A DNA stretch of 9,085 nt from Armatimonadota bacterium (GCA_012961305.1 DTZQ01000100.1:1-9085); one strand, 5' to 3'. Counted from the stretch's first letter, positions 1 through 5,912 are shown. Made by a program: numbers and translations. Notes: generated by a model from the letters alone, not told the origin.

Positions 1-121
1 CGGGGGACCGAAGACCGGTCCCCAGCCCCCGGTCCTCGGGGGAAGCGGGAATATCAGCCTCCGGCTGAGTAGCCACACGTTGGAATCCAGAGGTAAACAG
101 GGGAAACAAACACCGCCCTTT
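1..121. other. Non-coding or undetermined left edge with three GC-rich hairpins
   Basis: This stretch lies downstream of the minus-strand outer-membrane gene. It contains three perfect inverted repeats: 3-10 with 16-23 (GGGGACCG/CGGTCCCC, 5-nt loop), 26-31 with 37-42 (CCCCCG/CGGGGG, 5-nt loop) and 54-59 with 63-68 (TCAGCC/GGCTGA, 3-nt loop). The 7-mer CCGGTCC occurs at 15-21 and again at 29-35, so GGACCG at 5-10 can pair with either copy, giving mutually exclusive folds. No T-tract follows any stem on either strand, so a classical intrinsic terminator is not shown. Frame 1 on the plus strand stays open to a TAG at 70-72 and could be the tail of a gene entering from the left, but the Pro/Arg/Gly-rich translation is not recognisable. 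Confidence 0.4.
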
Positions 122-1339
122 TCAGAAAGCCAAACGCAGGCCACAGGCCAGGAACTCCCTGAGGTTGGTGCCGCTGGTCAGGTCCAGGTAGAACCCCGCT
201 AAGTTCACCCCCAGACCACCTACCAACTCTGTACCGTTGATGCCAAACCGCAGGGTGAGATGCCGCCACCAGTACTGCCCTTCGTAGCCAAAGTGAACCT
301 TGGTAGGAGCGGCATTGGAGGCCGAGAGGTTGTGAATTTCAAAGGCTACCCGGTGTCGCCCATCCTCGCTGCGCAGAGAGAAACCCACATCCAACTGCGG
401 GTCCAGGCCCACGTCGAAGGTTCCAGCGCCTGCGTTGGGGTTCTCAAAGGTAAGGGTCGGACTGTTCAGGTTCCGCACTACGGCTCCGACTGTGGTATGG
501 CCATTACGCAACAGCAGACCCACGTCGAAGGCGATGGCGGTGTCGTTAGAGCGTAAATTGCGGCGGGAGTTCGGGTCCAGGTTGTGGTTTAGGGTGGCGA
601 CATCTACTATCCCGGTGGTCTGATCCCGCGTGGCCTCCATGTCAAAGCGGCCGGGGAAGTAATCCGCCCGCAGGTACTTACCGCTGAGGCCCACAATGAG
701 GTTGTCGCCGAAAGGCTGCGCCCAGGACACCGAGGCATATCCCAGCGTAACAGCCGCCGCATGAACGGAAATGTTTACCGTCTCATTGTTCGTGCCCGCC
801 ACCGGGGTACGGGTACTGGTCATCCGCAGCAGTCCGTCAATTTGGCCATAACCGTTCACCGCCAAGCGTCGGCCCAGACTGAGGGAGAACAAGGGGCTGA
901 TTCCCACTTGCACAACCCGGCCTCCCGACTCTTCAATAAGGTTCAGAAAGGTGTTAAAAGCCTTAGCCTGCCGGCTCTGGTCAGTGATGTCTTCCCGCAG
1001 GTCAGTGAGGTCTTGGTAGAAATCCCGAATGTTTTCCACGTTGAGATTATCGCTGTAACCGGTGAAACTCAGGCCCAAATCGAAACCTCGGCCCAGAGCC
1101 ACTCCGGCAGGATTCCACGCTCCTCCGGAAGCATCGTCGGCCAAGGACACGAACGCTCCTCCCAACGCTGTGGCTCGGGCTCCCACAGGCTTGAAAGCCC
1201 CCAGCACATTCTGGGGCAGGAACTCCGGGTCCAACGGTCCCGGGGTCTGTGGAACCGCGGCCCAACTGCTTCCTGCCCATCCCAGAACCGCAGCCAGGAC
1301 AACCAAAGTTAGACCCAAACGGAACTTAGGTTGTACCAT
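122..1339 (-). CDS. PorV/PorQ (UPF0164)-like outer-membrane beta-barrel protein
   Basis: Predicted secreted outer-membrane protein of 405 residues. The start is the ATG at 1339 because AAGGAGG (1350-1356) lies 10 nt upstream; the ATG at 1348 would sit only 1 nt from it. The N-terminus is a typical signal peptide: a basic start (VQPKFR), a hydrophobic core (LGLTLVVLAAVLGWAG) and a cleavage site near SSWA-A at residues 24-28. Residues about 53-80 carry the family signature GARATALGGAFVSLADDASG followed by WNPAG. The rest alternates amphipathic strands and turns, and the protein ends in phenylalanine (RLAF), the usual C-terminal signal of outer-membrane barrels. Family members are FadL-like barrels; PorV acts in type IX secretion of Bacteroidetes, but many homologues have no known role. 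No type IX genes are visible here, so I infer only location and fold. It is divergent from the URO-D-like gene and has its own promoter. Confidence 0.82.
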   Translation of the reverse strand: MVQPKFRLGLTLVVLAAVLGWAGSSWAAVPQTPGPLDPEFLPQNVLGAFKPVGARATALGGAFVSLADDASGGAWNPAGVALGRGFDLGLSFTGYSDNLNVENIRDFYQDLTDLREDITDQSRQAKAFNTFLNLIEESGGRVVQVGISPLFSLSLGRRLAVNGYGQIDGLLRMTSTRTPVAGTNNETVNISVHAAAVTLGYASVSWAQPFGDNLIVGLSGKYLRADYFPGRFDMEATRDQTTGIVDVATLNHNLDPNSRRNLRSNDTAIAFDVGLLLRNGHTTVGAVVRNLNSPTLTFENPNAGAGTFDVGLDPQLDVGFSLRSEDGRHRVAFEIHNLSASNAAPTKVHFGYEGQYWWRHLTLRFGINGTELVGGLGVNLAGFYLDLTSGTNLREFLACGLRLAF

Positions 1340-1376
1340 AACATCCATTCCTCCTTGTTTATAGGGATGTGCCTTT

Positions 1377-1405
1377 AGTATAGCACAAAACTGGGAAAAG
1401 TGCAA
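1377..1405 (-). promoter_or_regulatory. Sigma-70-type promoter of the outer-membrane protein gene
   Basis: Read on the minus strand, TTGCAC (1405-1400) is separated by 17 bp from TATACT (1382-1377). The -10 is preceded by TG plus one base, making an extended -10. Transcription would start near 1370, about 30 nt before the chosen ATG at 1339, with the AAGGAGG site inside this short leader. The -35 is weak (3 of 6) but the extended -10 compensates. Confidence 0.6.
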
Positions 1406-1418
1406 GGGGTAAGATTTT

Positions 1419-1447
1419 TTGACAGGGAGGTAATTTAATGTTATCCT
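1419..1447 (+). promoter_or_regulatory. Sigma-70-type promoter of the URO-D-like gene
   Basis: A perfect TTGACA (1419-1424) is followed after exactly 17 bp by TATCCT (1442-1447; 4 of 6 matches to TATAAT). Transcription would start near 1454, giving a leader of about 130 nt before the TTG start. Its -35 lies 13 bp from the -35 of the divergent outer-membrane promoter, so one regulator could affect both. Confidence 0.55.
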
Positions 1448-1458
1448 TGCTTCCAGTT

Positions 1459-1555
1459 GGGGAAAGTACTATGCCAACCTGTGGAAGCCGACCCGGCTGC
1501 CAGATAGTTGCTTTCCCCGCTGCAACATCCTGGCGAGGGTGCTCTTGGAGTGCCC
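1459..1555 (+). promoter_or_regulatory. Structured 5' leader RNA of the URO-D-like gene (candidate cis-regulator)
   Basis: The leader starts a few bases after the predicted transcription start. GGGGAAAG (1459-1466) pairs perfectly with CTTTCCCC (1511-1518). After a small internal loop, ACTAT (1468-1472) pairs with ATAGT (1504-1508), giving 13 base pairs closing a junction. Inside are a short hairpin CCA/TGG (1474-1476 with 1482-1484) and AGCCG/CGGCT (1486-1490 with 1494-1498). A separate stem, 1537-1544 with 1548-1555 (8 pairs, two of them G-U), lies 15 nt before the ribosome site. I do not recognise the fold as a known riboswitch class; an attenuator or protein-binding leader is equally possible. 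Confidence 0.4.
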
Positions 1556-1582
1556 CGAACACCGGAAAGCGAGGAGTGCATC

Positions 1583-2689
1583 TTGAATAACCCTGTTTCC
1601 AGTCCGGCGCCTGAAACCCAGACCTCCCAAGAACGGATACGGGCGGTGCTCAACCGTCAAGTGCCCGACCGCGTACCGCTGGTAGATATTTCCTACTGGC
1701 CGGGCACCCTGGAGCGATGGCGGCAGGAGGGATTGCCGGCCGATGTTTCTCCCCCGGACTATTTCGGCCTGGACCGCATCGCCTGTATCCCCTACGAGGG
1801 TTCCCCCCGCCTGCCCACGGAAACTCTGGAGGAGACGGAAAGGTATCACATCTACCGGGACGCCTTCGGAGCCACGGTTAAAGCCTGGAAGCCACCCTAC
1901 TATGCCCCGCCGGCCCGTTTGGCCTACGGAGTGCACACCTGGGAAGATTGGCTTCCGGTTAAGGAACGACTGACCATATCCTCTGACCGCCTTCGCGAGT
2001 CCGACTGGCAGGTCTATCACCAGGCCCAGCAGCAGGGGGCTTTCATCGTGCATCGGCCCATTGAACCAGCCTGGTTCCTGCTGGAGTTGTTGATGGGCTT
2101 CGAAGGCGGCCTGACGGCGCTGCTCCTCCAGCCGGATTTAGTGGAGGACATCCTGACCACATACACGGACTTCGTGCTGGGGATGTTTCAACTGTGCCTG
2201 GAGGCGGGCATGGTTTTCGACGGCCTGTGGTTTTTCAGCGACCTGTGCTTCAAAAATGGGATGTTGTTCTCGCCCCAGGTTTACCGCGAACTAATCCAGC
2301 CTCATCATCAGCGGGTAGCGGATTTCTGTCACCAGCGAGGGATGTACCTCTTGCTCCACTGTGACGGGGATGTGCGGGAGTTCATCCCCCTGCTGATTGA
2401 GGCCGGGTTCGATGCCATTCAGCCTCTGGAGGCTCGCTGCGGCAACGACGTGCGGGAACTGAAGCCCCTCTACGGGCAGGACATCGTGCTCTTTGGCAAC
2501 ATCAGCGCCGACGTGATGAGCCGCACTCGGGCCGAAATTGAGGAGGAGATAATCAGCAAAATCACGGTGGCCAAGGAAGGCGGGGGCTACATTTACCATT
2601 CCGACCACTCCATCCCCCCCACCGTGAGTTTCGAGAACTACGCCTACGTCATTGAACTGGTGCGGAAGTACGGGACCTATGACCCCTGA
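1583..2689 (+). CDS. Uroporphyrinogen-decarboxylase-superfamily protein, corrinoid-methyltransferase-like, not HemE
   Basis: A 368-residue cytoplasmic TIM-barrel protein of the URO-D superfamily. The start is taken as TTG at 1583 because GAGGAG (1571-1576) lies 6 nt upstream and the N-terminal family motif (QERIRAVLN then DRVPL, residues about 16-32) follows; an upstream in-frame TTG at 1508 falls inside the structured leader. The barrel carries HCDGD (His259, Cys260), a strand-turn FDAIQPLE, then LFGNISADV, and finally YHSDHSIPP (His339, Asp341, His342) with ENYAYVIELVRKYG at the end. The HemE arginine motif RQAGRY is absent, so haem synthesis is unlikely. Relatives such as MtaA/MtbA use a His/Cys zinc site to move methyl groups between corrinoid proteins and thiols, but the MtaA H-x-C spacing is not reproduced here. 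No corrinoid protein gene is adjacent. Substrate unknown. Confidence 0.8.
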   Translation: MNNPVSSPAPETQTSQERIRAVLNRQVPDRVPLVDISYWPGTLERWRQEGLPADVSPPDYFGLDRIACIPYEGSPRLPTETLEETERYHIYRDAFGATVKAWKPPYYAPPARLAYGVHTWEDWLPVKERLTISSDRLRESDWQVYHQAQQQGAFIVHRPIEPAWFLLELLMGFEGGLTALLLQPDLVEDILTTYTDFVLGMFQLCLEAGMVFDGLWFFSDLCFKNGMLFSPQVYRELIQPHHQRVADFCHQRGMYLLLHCDGDVREFIPLLIEAGFDAIQPLEARCGNDVRELKPLYGQDIVLFGNISADVMSRTRAEIEEEIISKITVAKEGGGYIYHSDHSIPPTVSFENYAYVIELVRKYGTYDP

Positions 2690-2810
2690 CCGGTCGGAAC
2701 AAATTGTCGCCGTGCTGCCGGGTGAGCCGACCTTGATGGTCCAAAACCCTAAGGTTCAGGCTGAGCAGGGCAAACGTGCTGCTCGAGGGGTGGAGGTCTA
2801 CCCGTCTTAA
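2679..2810 (+). CDS. Possible 43-residue ORF or truncated gene remnant
   Basis: An ATG at 2679 overlaps the last 11 bases of the URO-D-like gene in another frame and reads 43 codons to TAA at 2808-2810. The protein begins MTPDRSEQIVAVLPGEP and has no signal peptide, membrane segment or cysteine. The overlapping start resembles translational coupling, and the composition looks protein-like, but the ribosome site is weak (GGAAG about 12 nt upstream). It may be a small real gene, the N-terminal stub of a decayed downstream gene, or chance. I do not recognise it. Confidence 0.22.
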   Translation: MTPDRSEQIVAVLPGEPTLMVQNPKVQAEQGKRAARGVEVYPS

Positions 2811-2843
2811 TATCTGTCCGTCTATCACGTCAATGCCATCGGT
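2690..2843. other. Convergent intergenic spacer without a clear terminator
   Basis: Two genes converge here (URO-D-like on plus, radical SAM on minus). The best inverted repeat is GAGCAG/CTGCTC (2763-2768 with 2779-2784, 10-nt loop), and it has no T-tract on either side. I therefore cannot assign an intrinsic terminator. Apart from the 43-codon ORF noted above, I see no gene in this spacer; in particular no small minus-strand peptide gene next to the radical SAM gene. Confidence 0.4.
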
Positions 2844-4250
2844 TCAACCGGTCTCCTCGTCCGCCGGCTGCTGACCGGCGGCTTCCAGCAGTACGTCCCA
2901 CAGGTGCCGGCCGTAGGTGCCACGATAGGGCTCCGCGAGCCGGTTGATTTCCTCAGCATAGCGGTCCAGGACTGGAACCAGTTCCTTGATGATGCTCTCC
3001 GCTCCCTCGTGAGTGGGATGGGCTTGACCTTCCGCCAGGGCCTCCCGGAGTATGCAGGGATGGTCAATAATCATGCAGGGGGTGCACATGTTGTCCGACC
3101 AGGGGAAGCGCTTGCGAATGGCCCGAAAGAAGGGGGATTCCAGAGCCTCTGCCAGACTCTTTTCCTTGAGGTTGTCCACCGCGAAGTGAACAAACACACA
3201 GGGTTCCAGGTCGCCCTTGTTGTTGATGTGAGCGTAGAGACGACCGCCGGACATGCACCCTCCCACCAGGCGGGCATCGTTCCAGAAATCGGCAATGAAG
3301 ATGGGTTTGGTGTTGCGGAAGTGGTTAGTACGATGCAGGAGCCAGCGGCGCTGCCCTGGGGTGGGCATCAACTCCGGCTGGGGGGCTCGACCGACGGGCA
3401 TGTAGAGGAAGTACCAGCCGAACATACATCCCTTCTCAATGAGGAAATCAACGAACTCCTCGCTGCCTAAGATTTCCACGTTGTGCCGGGTCACCGTGCC
3501 GGAGAAGCCAAATATGGCTCCCGCCTCCCGCAGGTGGTCCATGGCCTGCATGATTTTGGCGAAGGTTCCCTTTCCGCGTCGTCCGTCCGTCTCCTCCTCA
3601 AAGCCTTCTACGCTGATGGCCGGCCCCGCGTTGCCAATGGCTACCAACTCCTCCGCCACCTCCTGAGTAATCAAGGTGCCATTGGTGTAAATCTGGAAAC
3701 AGGCATCGGGATGGCGGCGGAAAAGTTCAAACAATTGGTCTTTGATAATGAAAGGTTCCCCGCCGGAAATGGTAAAGAAGTAGGTGCCCAGAGCCTTGGC
3801 CTCGGTGACAATGCGGTCGAGAACCTCAAAGGGCAGGTCATCTTCCTTGCGGTACTCTCCGGCGTAACAGCCATAGCAGCGCAGGTTACAGCGCATAGTG
3901 GGACTGATGACCAGAGTGAAGGGAGCGGCCAACCCTTGTTGGGCCCGGGCCCGACGAATTTCCCCGCTGAAATACATGGCGTTCAGCACCAAATTGCTCA
4001 GGAGGTTGCGGCGGATGTTGGGATGCGCCCGGGTGAAACCCCGGCGGGCCAGTTCCAGGGCGGGATGTTGTTGCTGGAACAACTCCCGTAACTTCTGCAT
4101 TTGCACCTTGTGCACCGGGTCCGAAGCAACCCGTTCCAGCACCTGAGTCAGCGCAATCAGGGTTTCATCCCGACGACGGGCCAACAGGGGCAGAAGCCGT
4201 TGGACGGCTTGGCGTGCGGCATACTGCCGCACAGATTGACGCACATTCAT
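2844..4250 (-). CDS. Radical SAM protein with SPASM-like C-terminal cysteine cluster
   Basis: A 468-residue radical SAM enzyme of unknown substrate. The start is the ATG at 4250, 7 nt after AAGGAGG (4264-4258); an upstream ATG at 4271 precedes the ribosome site. Residues 1-110 are helical and charged. The radical SAM core opens with CNLRCYGC (C121, C125, C128; CX3CX2C), which binds the 4Fe-4S cluster used to cleave S-adenosylmethionine. ISGGEPF (162-168) and YTNGT (188-192) are the usual SAM-binding elements. The C-terminus has C332, then G-x4-C ending at C351, then C389-x2-C392-x6-C399. This matches the SPASM/twitch style of auxiliary-cluster domain but has fewer cysteines than the seven-Cys SPASM. 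Such enzymes often modify peptides or proteins, but no precursor peptide is visible nearby. It lies 56 nt downstream of the regulator gene and is probably co-transcribed. Confidence 0.85.
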   Translation of the reverse strand: MNVRQSVRQYAARQAVQRLLPLLARRRDETLIALTQVLERVASDPVHKVQMQKLRELFQQQHPALELARRGFTRAHPNIRRNLLSNLVLNAMYFSGEIRRARAQQGLAAPFTLVISPTMRCNLRCYGCYAGEYRKEDDLPFEVLDRIVTEAKALGTYFFTISGGEPFIIKDQLFELFRRHPDACFQIYTNGTLITQEVAEELVAIGNAGPAISVEGFEEETDGRRGKGTFAKIMQAMDHLREAGAIFGFSGTVTRHNVEILGSEEFVDFLIEKGCMFGWYFLYMPVGRAPQPELMPTPGQRRWLLHRTNHFRNTKPIFIADFWNDARLVGGCMSGGRLYAHINNKGDLEPCVFVHFAVDNLKEKSLAEALESPFFRAIRKRFPWSDNMCTPCMIIDHPCILREALAEGQAHPTHEGAESIIKELVPVLDRYAEEINRLAEPYRGTYGRHLWDVLLEAAGQQPADEETG

Positions 4251-4265
4251 GGTTCTCCCTCCTTT

Positions 4266-4279
4266 GAGCAAAATTGCTC
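4266..4279 (-). promoter_or_regulatory. Palindrome just upstream of the radical SAM ribosome site
   Basis: GAGCAAAATTGCTC is a perfect interrupted palindrome (6-bp arms, 2-bp centre) ending one base before AAGGAGG (4258-4264). In RNA it would fold as a 5-bp stem with a 4-nt loop directly next to the ribosome site. It could be an operator, an mRNA processing or stability element in the regulator-radical SAM intergenic gap, or chance. Confidence 0.3.
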
Positions 4280-4306
4280 TCCAAAACCAAAAATCAAGTT
4301 GAAAAT

Positions 4307-5035
4307 TTATCCCTCCGCAAACTCTGCCGGACCTATTCCCAACAGTTCCATTACCTGCCGCACGAAATGGAACAGAACCCGGCGACGGACCTGTCCCATG
4401 CGTCGAACGTAGGATTCATAGCGGGCCAAGTATTCCCCCCAAACGGGTTCCTGCTCCCGGCTCTCCCCCTGACGCAAGGACAGTCCCAGGCTCAAGCCTG
4501 CCAGGGTTAGAAGGCGCGATTCTGATTCCTCCCGCCCATGGAAAAGACGACGCAGGGCAGGCAGTTCCCGCAGGCGCTGCTTGAGGTTGTCCACACTCAG
4601 CATCAGGGCAGTAAGCAGTTCCCCACAGTAGGCTAAGGCCGACTGGCGCGTGGGCAGGCTGGCCAGCAGTTCGGCCCGCAAACGTTGACTGGCCACGCCC
4701 CGCGCGGCCCTCAGTTTGGAGAGGATGCGTTCCTTGACCTCTTCCCACTCGGCACCATTGTTGGAGGCGTCCTCCTCCGTCACTAAGGCCATCTCCCCCT
4801 CCGGCGTAGGACGAAAGGTCACCGGAAATCGCCCCGGCCTTCGCCCTTCCCTTTCGGGGAGGTACTCCCGCTTGGCTAAGCCCTTGCGCACCAGCCGAAT
4901 CATCATATCGTAAGCCGACCACTTACTTACCCCCATGCGCTTGGCTACCGCCGTGTAGTGTACGGGCAGGCCAGTTTCCCCATATAGGGCCACCAAATGC
5001 GACAGAAATTCCCTCTGGCGTGCAGTCAGGTTCAT
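4307..5035 (-). CDS. Winged helix-turn-helix transcriptional regulator, LexA/DtxR-like DNA-binding domain
   Basis: A 242-residue predicted DNA-binding protein. The start is the ATG at 5035 with GGAG 9 nt upstream; the start at 5080 lies inside the promoter. Residues 1-80 form a winged helix-turn-helix: MNLTARQREFLSHLV, then LPVHYTAVAKRMGVSK as the helix-turn-helix, a recognition helix about 37-52, and a basic wing near GRRPGRFPVTFRP. The opening resembles the LexA N-terminus, but there is no LexA peptidase domain and no metal-site motif that I can identify. The remaining 160 residues are mostly helical with many arginines and leucines, perhaps for dimerisation or ligand sensing. It heads a likely two-gene operon with the radical SAM gene and has a strong promoter with a palindrome on the -35, which suggests autoregulation. 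Ligand and regulon are unknown. Confidence 0.75.
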   Translation of the reverse strand: MNLTARQREFLSHLVALYGETGLPVHYTAVAKRMGVSKWSAYDMMIRLVRKGLAKREYLPEREGRRPGRFPVTFRPTPEGEMALVTEEDASNNGAEWEEVKERILSKLRAARGVASQRLRAELLASLPTRQSALAYCGELLTALMLSVDNLKQRLRELPALRRLFHGREESESRLLTLAGLSLGLSLRQGESREQEPVWGEYLARYESYVRRMGQVRRRVLFHFVRQVMELLGIGPAEFAEG

Positions 5036-5070
5036 TTTACACTTCTCCAAAAAACCCAAAAACCATTTAT

Positions 5071-5099
5071 ATTTTAACACCCTTTGCCAAATTTGTCAA
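5071..5099 (-). promoter_or_regulatory. Strong sigma-70-type promoter of the regulator-radical SAM operon
   Basis: On the minus strand, perfect TTGACA (5099-5094) is followed after 17 bp by TAAAAT (5076-5071, 5 of 6). Transcription would start near 5064, leaving a leader of about 29 nt before the ATG at 5035. A promoter this close to consensus would need repression if the operon is controlled. Confidence 0.75.
5084..5099. promoter_or_regulatory. Candidate operator, 16-bp palindrome over the -35 box
   Basis: TTGCCAAATTTGTCAA reads as TTGNCAAATTTGNCAA, a palindrome broken only at the N pair. It is built of two TTGNCAA units 9 bp apart and covers the -35 hexamer and part of the spacer. A third, related TTGCCCAA lies at 5105-5112, with TTTGCC repeated 21 bp apart (5083 and 5104), two helical turns. 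This is a natural place for the divergent regulator to repress its own promoter. Binding is inferred from position and symmetry only. Confidence 0.45.
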
Positions 5100-5154
5100 G
5101 ATTTTTGCCCAAGAACCTTCTGAACTGCTGAGGGGAATAATTTGCTTTCCTCCC

Positions 5155-5184
5155 TTGCTAACTGCGCAACTCCTGTGGTAAAAT
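5155..5184 (+). promoter_or_regulatory. Extended -10 promoter of the glycosyltransferase gene
   Basis: TTGCTA (5155-5160, 4 of 6) precedes TAAAAT (5179-5184) by 18 bp, and TG plus one base sits before the -10. Transcription would start near 5191, which places the upstream in-frame TTG at 5142 outside the transcript and favours the ATG at 5226 as translation start. Confidence 0.55.
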
Positions 5185-5225
5185 GGAAGCGATGGGCAAG
5201 TCTATGGTATCACCTGGCCGCGGAT

Positions 5226-5912
5226 ATGGCTACCTCACTTAAACTATCCATCATCATACCTGTTTACAACGAGCGGGAAACTCTACCGCAGATTTTGGCC
5301 CAAGTCAAGGCCCTGCCGGTGGAGAAGGAAATCATCGTTGTGGACAACTGTTCCACCGACGGCACCCGAGAATGGTTGCAAAGGCTGCAAGACCCGGCGG
5401 TACGGGTTATCTTGCAGCCACGCAATTGGGGCAAAGGCACTTCGGTACGGACGGGCCTTGCCCAGGCGCGGGGGGAATATGTAGTCGTGCAAGATGCTGA
5501 TTTGGAGTACAATCCCCAGGAGATTCTGCGACTGTTGGCCGTCGCGGAACAGGGACATCTGGCCGTGTTTGGCTCCCGGCTGCTGGAAAACCCGCCCCGC
5601 GTGCCCAGGCTGCACGCCTGGGGCCGGGATTTTCTGAACGAAGTATTTCGCTGGCTTTATCGCAGCCGTATTACTGATGTCGCCACTGGTTACAAACTCC
5701 TGCGCAGGGAATTGGCGCAGAGTTTGCCCCTGCACTCAGCAGGGTTTGAATTGGACTATGAACTGCCGGCCAAACTGCGCAAGCGGGGGATAGAAATTGT
5801 GGAAGTGCCCGTTTCCTACCATCCCCGCACCGTGGCCGAGGGGAAGAAACTGCGCTGGACGGTGGGTTTGACCGCCCTGTGGGCCCTGGTGAAATATCGG
5901 TTCACGGATTGA
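5226..5912 (+). CDS. Family 2 glycosyltransferase, dolichyl/polyprenyl-phosphate mannose synthase-like
   Basis: A 228-residue GT-A-fold glycosyltransferase that probably transfers a sugar from a nucleotide sugar to a lipid phosphate or glycan at the inner membrane. The ATG at 5226 is preferred because it lies inside the predicted transcript and the protein then opens on the first beta strand; its ribosome site is weak. Motifs in order: LSIIIPVYNERETLP (7-21), IIVVDNCSTDGT (36-47) for nucleotide binding, NWGKGTSVRTGL (67-78), the DxD-type metal motif D90-A-D92, ITDVATGYKLLRRE (149-162), and GFELDYELPAKLRKRG (173-188) with the C-terminal GKKLRW. The order and spacing match short DPM1-like enzymes of about 230 residues. 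There is no C-terminal transmembrane pair. Sugar and acceptor cannot be told from sequence. Its last 11 bases overlap the end of lon on the other strand. Confidence 0.85.
   Translation: MATSLKLSIIIPVYNERETLPQILAQVKALPVEKEIIVVDNCSTDGTREWLQRLQDPAVRVILQPRNWGKGTSVRTGLAQARGEYVVVQDADLEYNPQEILRLLAVAEQGHLAVFGSRLLENPPRVPRLHAWGRDFLNEVFRWLYRSRITDVATGYKLLRRELAQSLPLHSAGFELDYELPAKLRKRGIEIVEVPVSYHPRTVAEGKKLRWTVGLTALWALVKYRFTD

Noticed and set aside
761..1312. 183-codon plus-strand ORF opposite the outer-membrane gene
   Set aside because: It is antisense to the signal peptide and family motif of the real gene, and its product is low in recognisable structure.
1411..1424. T-run before TTGACA as a terminator
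   Set aside because: No stable stem precedes the T-run, and it is better explained as promoter-flanking sequence.
1459..1526. Cobalamin riboswitch in the URO-D-like leader
   Set aside because: A fragment such as GCTGCCAGATAG is only loosely like the B12 box; the rest of the conserved core is missing.
1469..2053. 194-codon minus-strand ORF opposite the URO-D-like gene
   Set aside because: It is antisense to the conserved barrel N-terminus and runs through the structured leader; no domain is visible.
1583..2689. Calling this gene hemE
   Set aside because: The RQAGRY-type substrate arginine motif is absent and the C-terminal motifs are those of uncharacterised URO-D-superfamily members.
2688..2695. 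GACCGGTC palindrome, also present at 13-20
   Set aside because: An 8-bp palindrome in GC-rich DNA recurs by chance; the two copies share no flanking sequence or similar position relative to genes.
3483..4091. 202-codon plus-strand ORF opposite the radical SAM gene
   Set aside because: It is antisense to the conserved CX3CX2C and GGEP region, has no plausible ribosome site and no family features.
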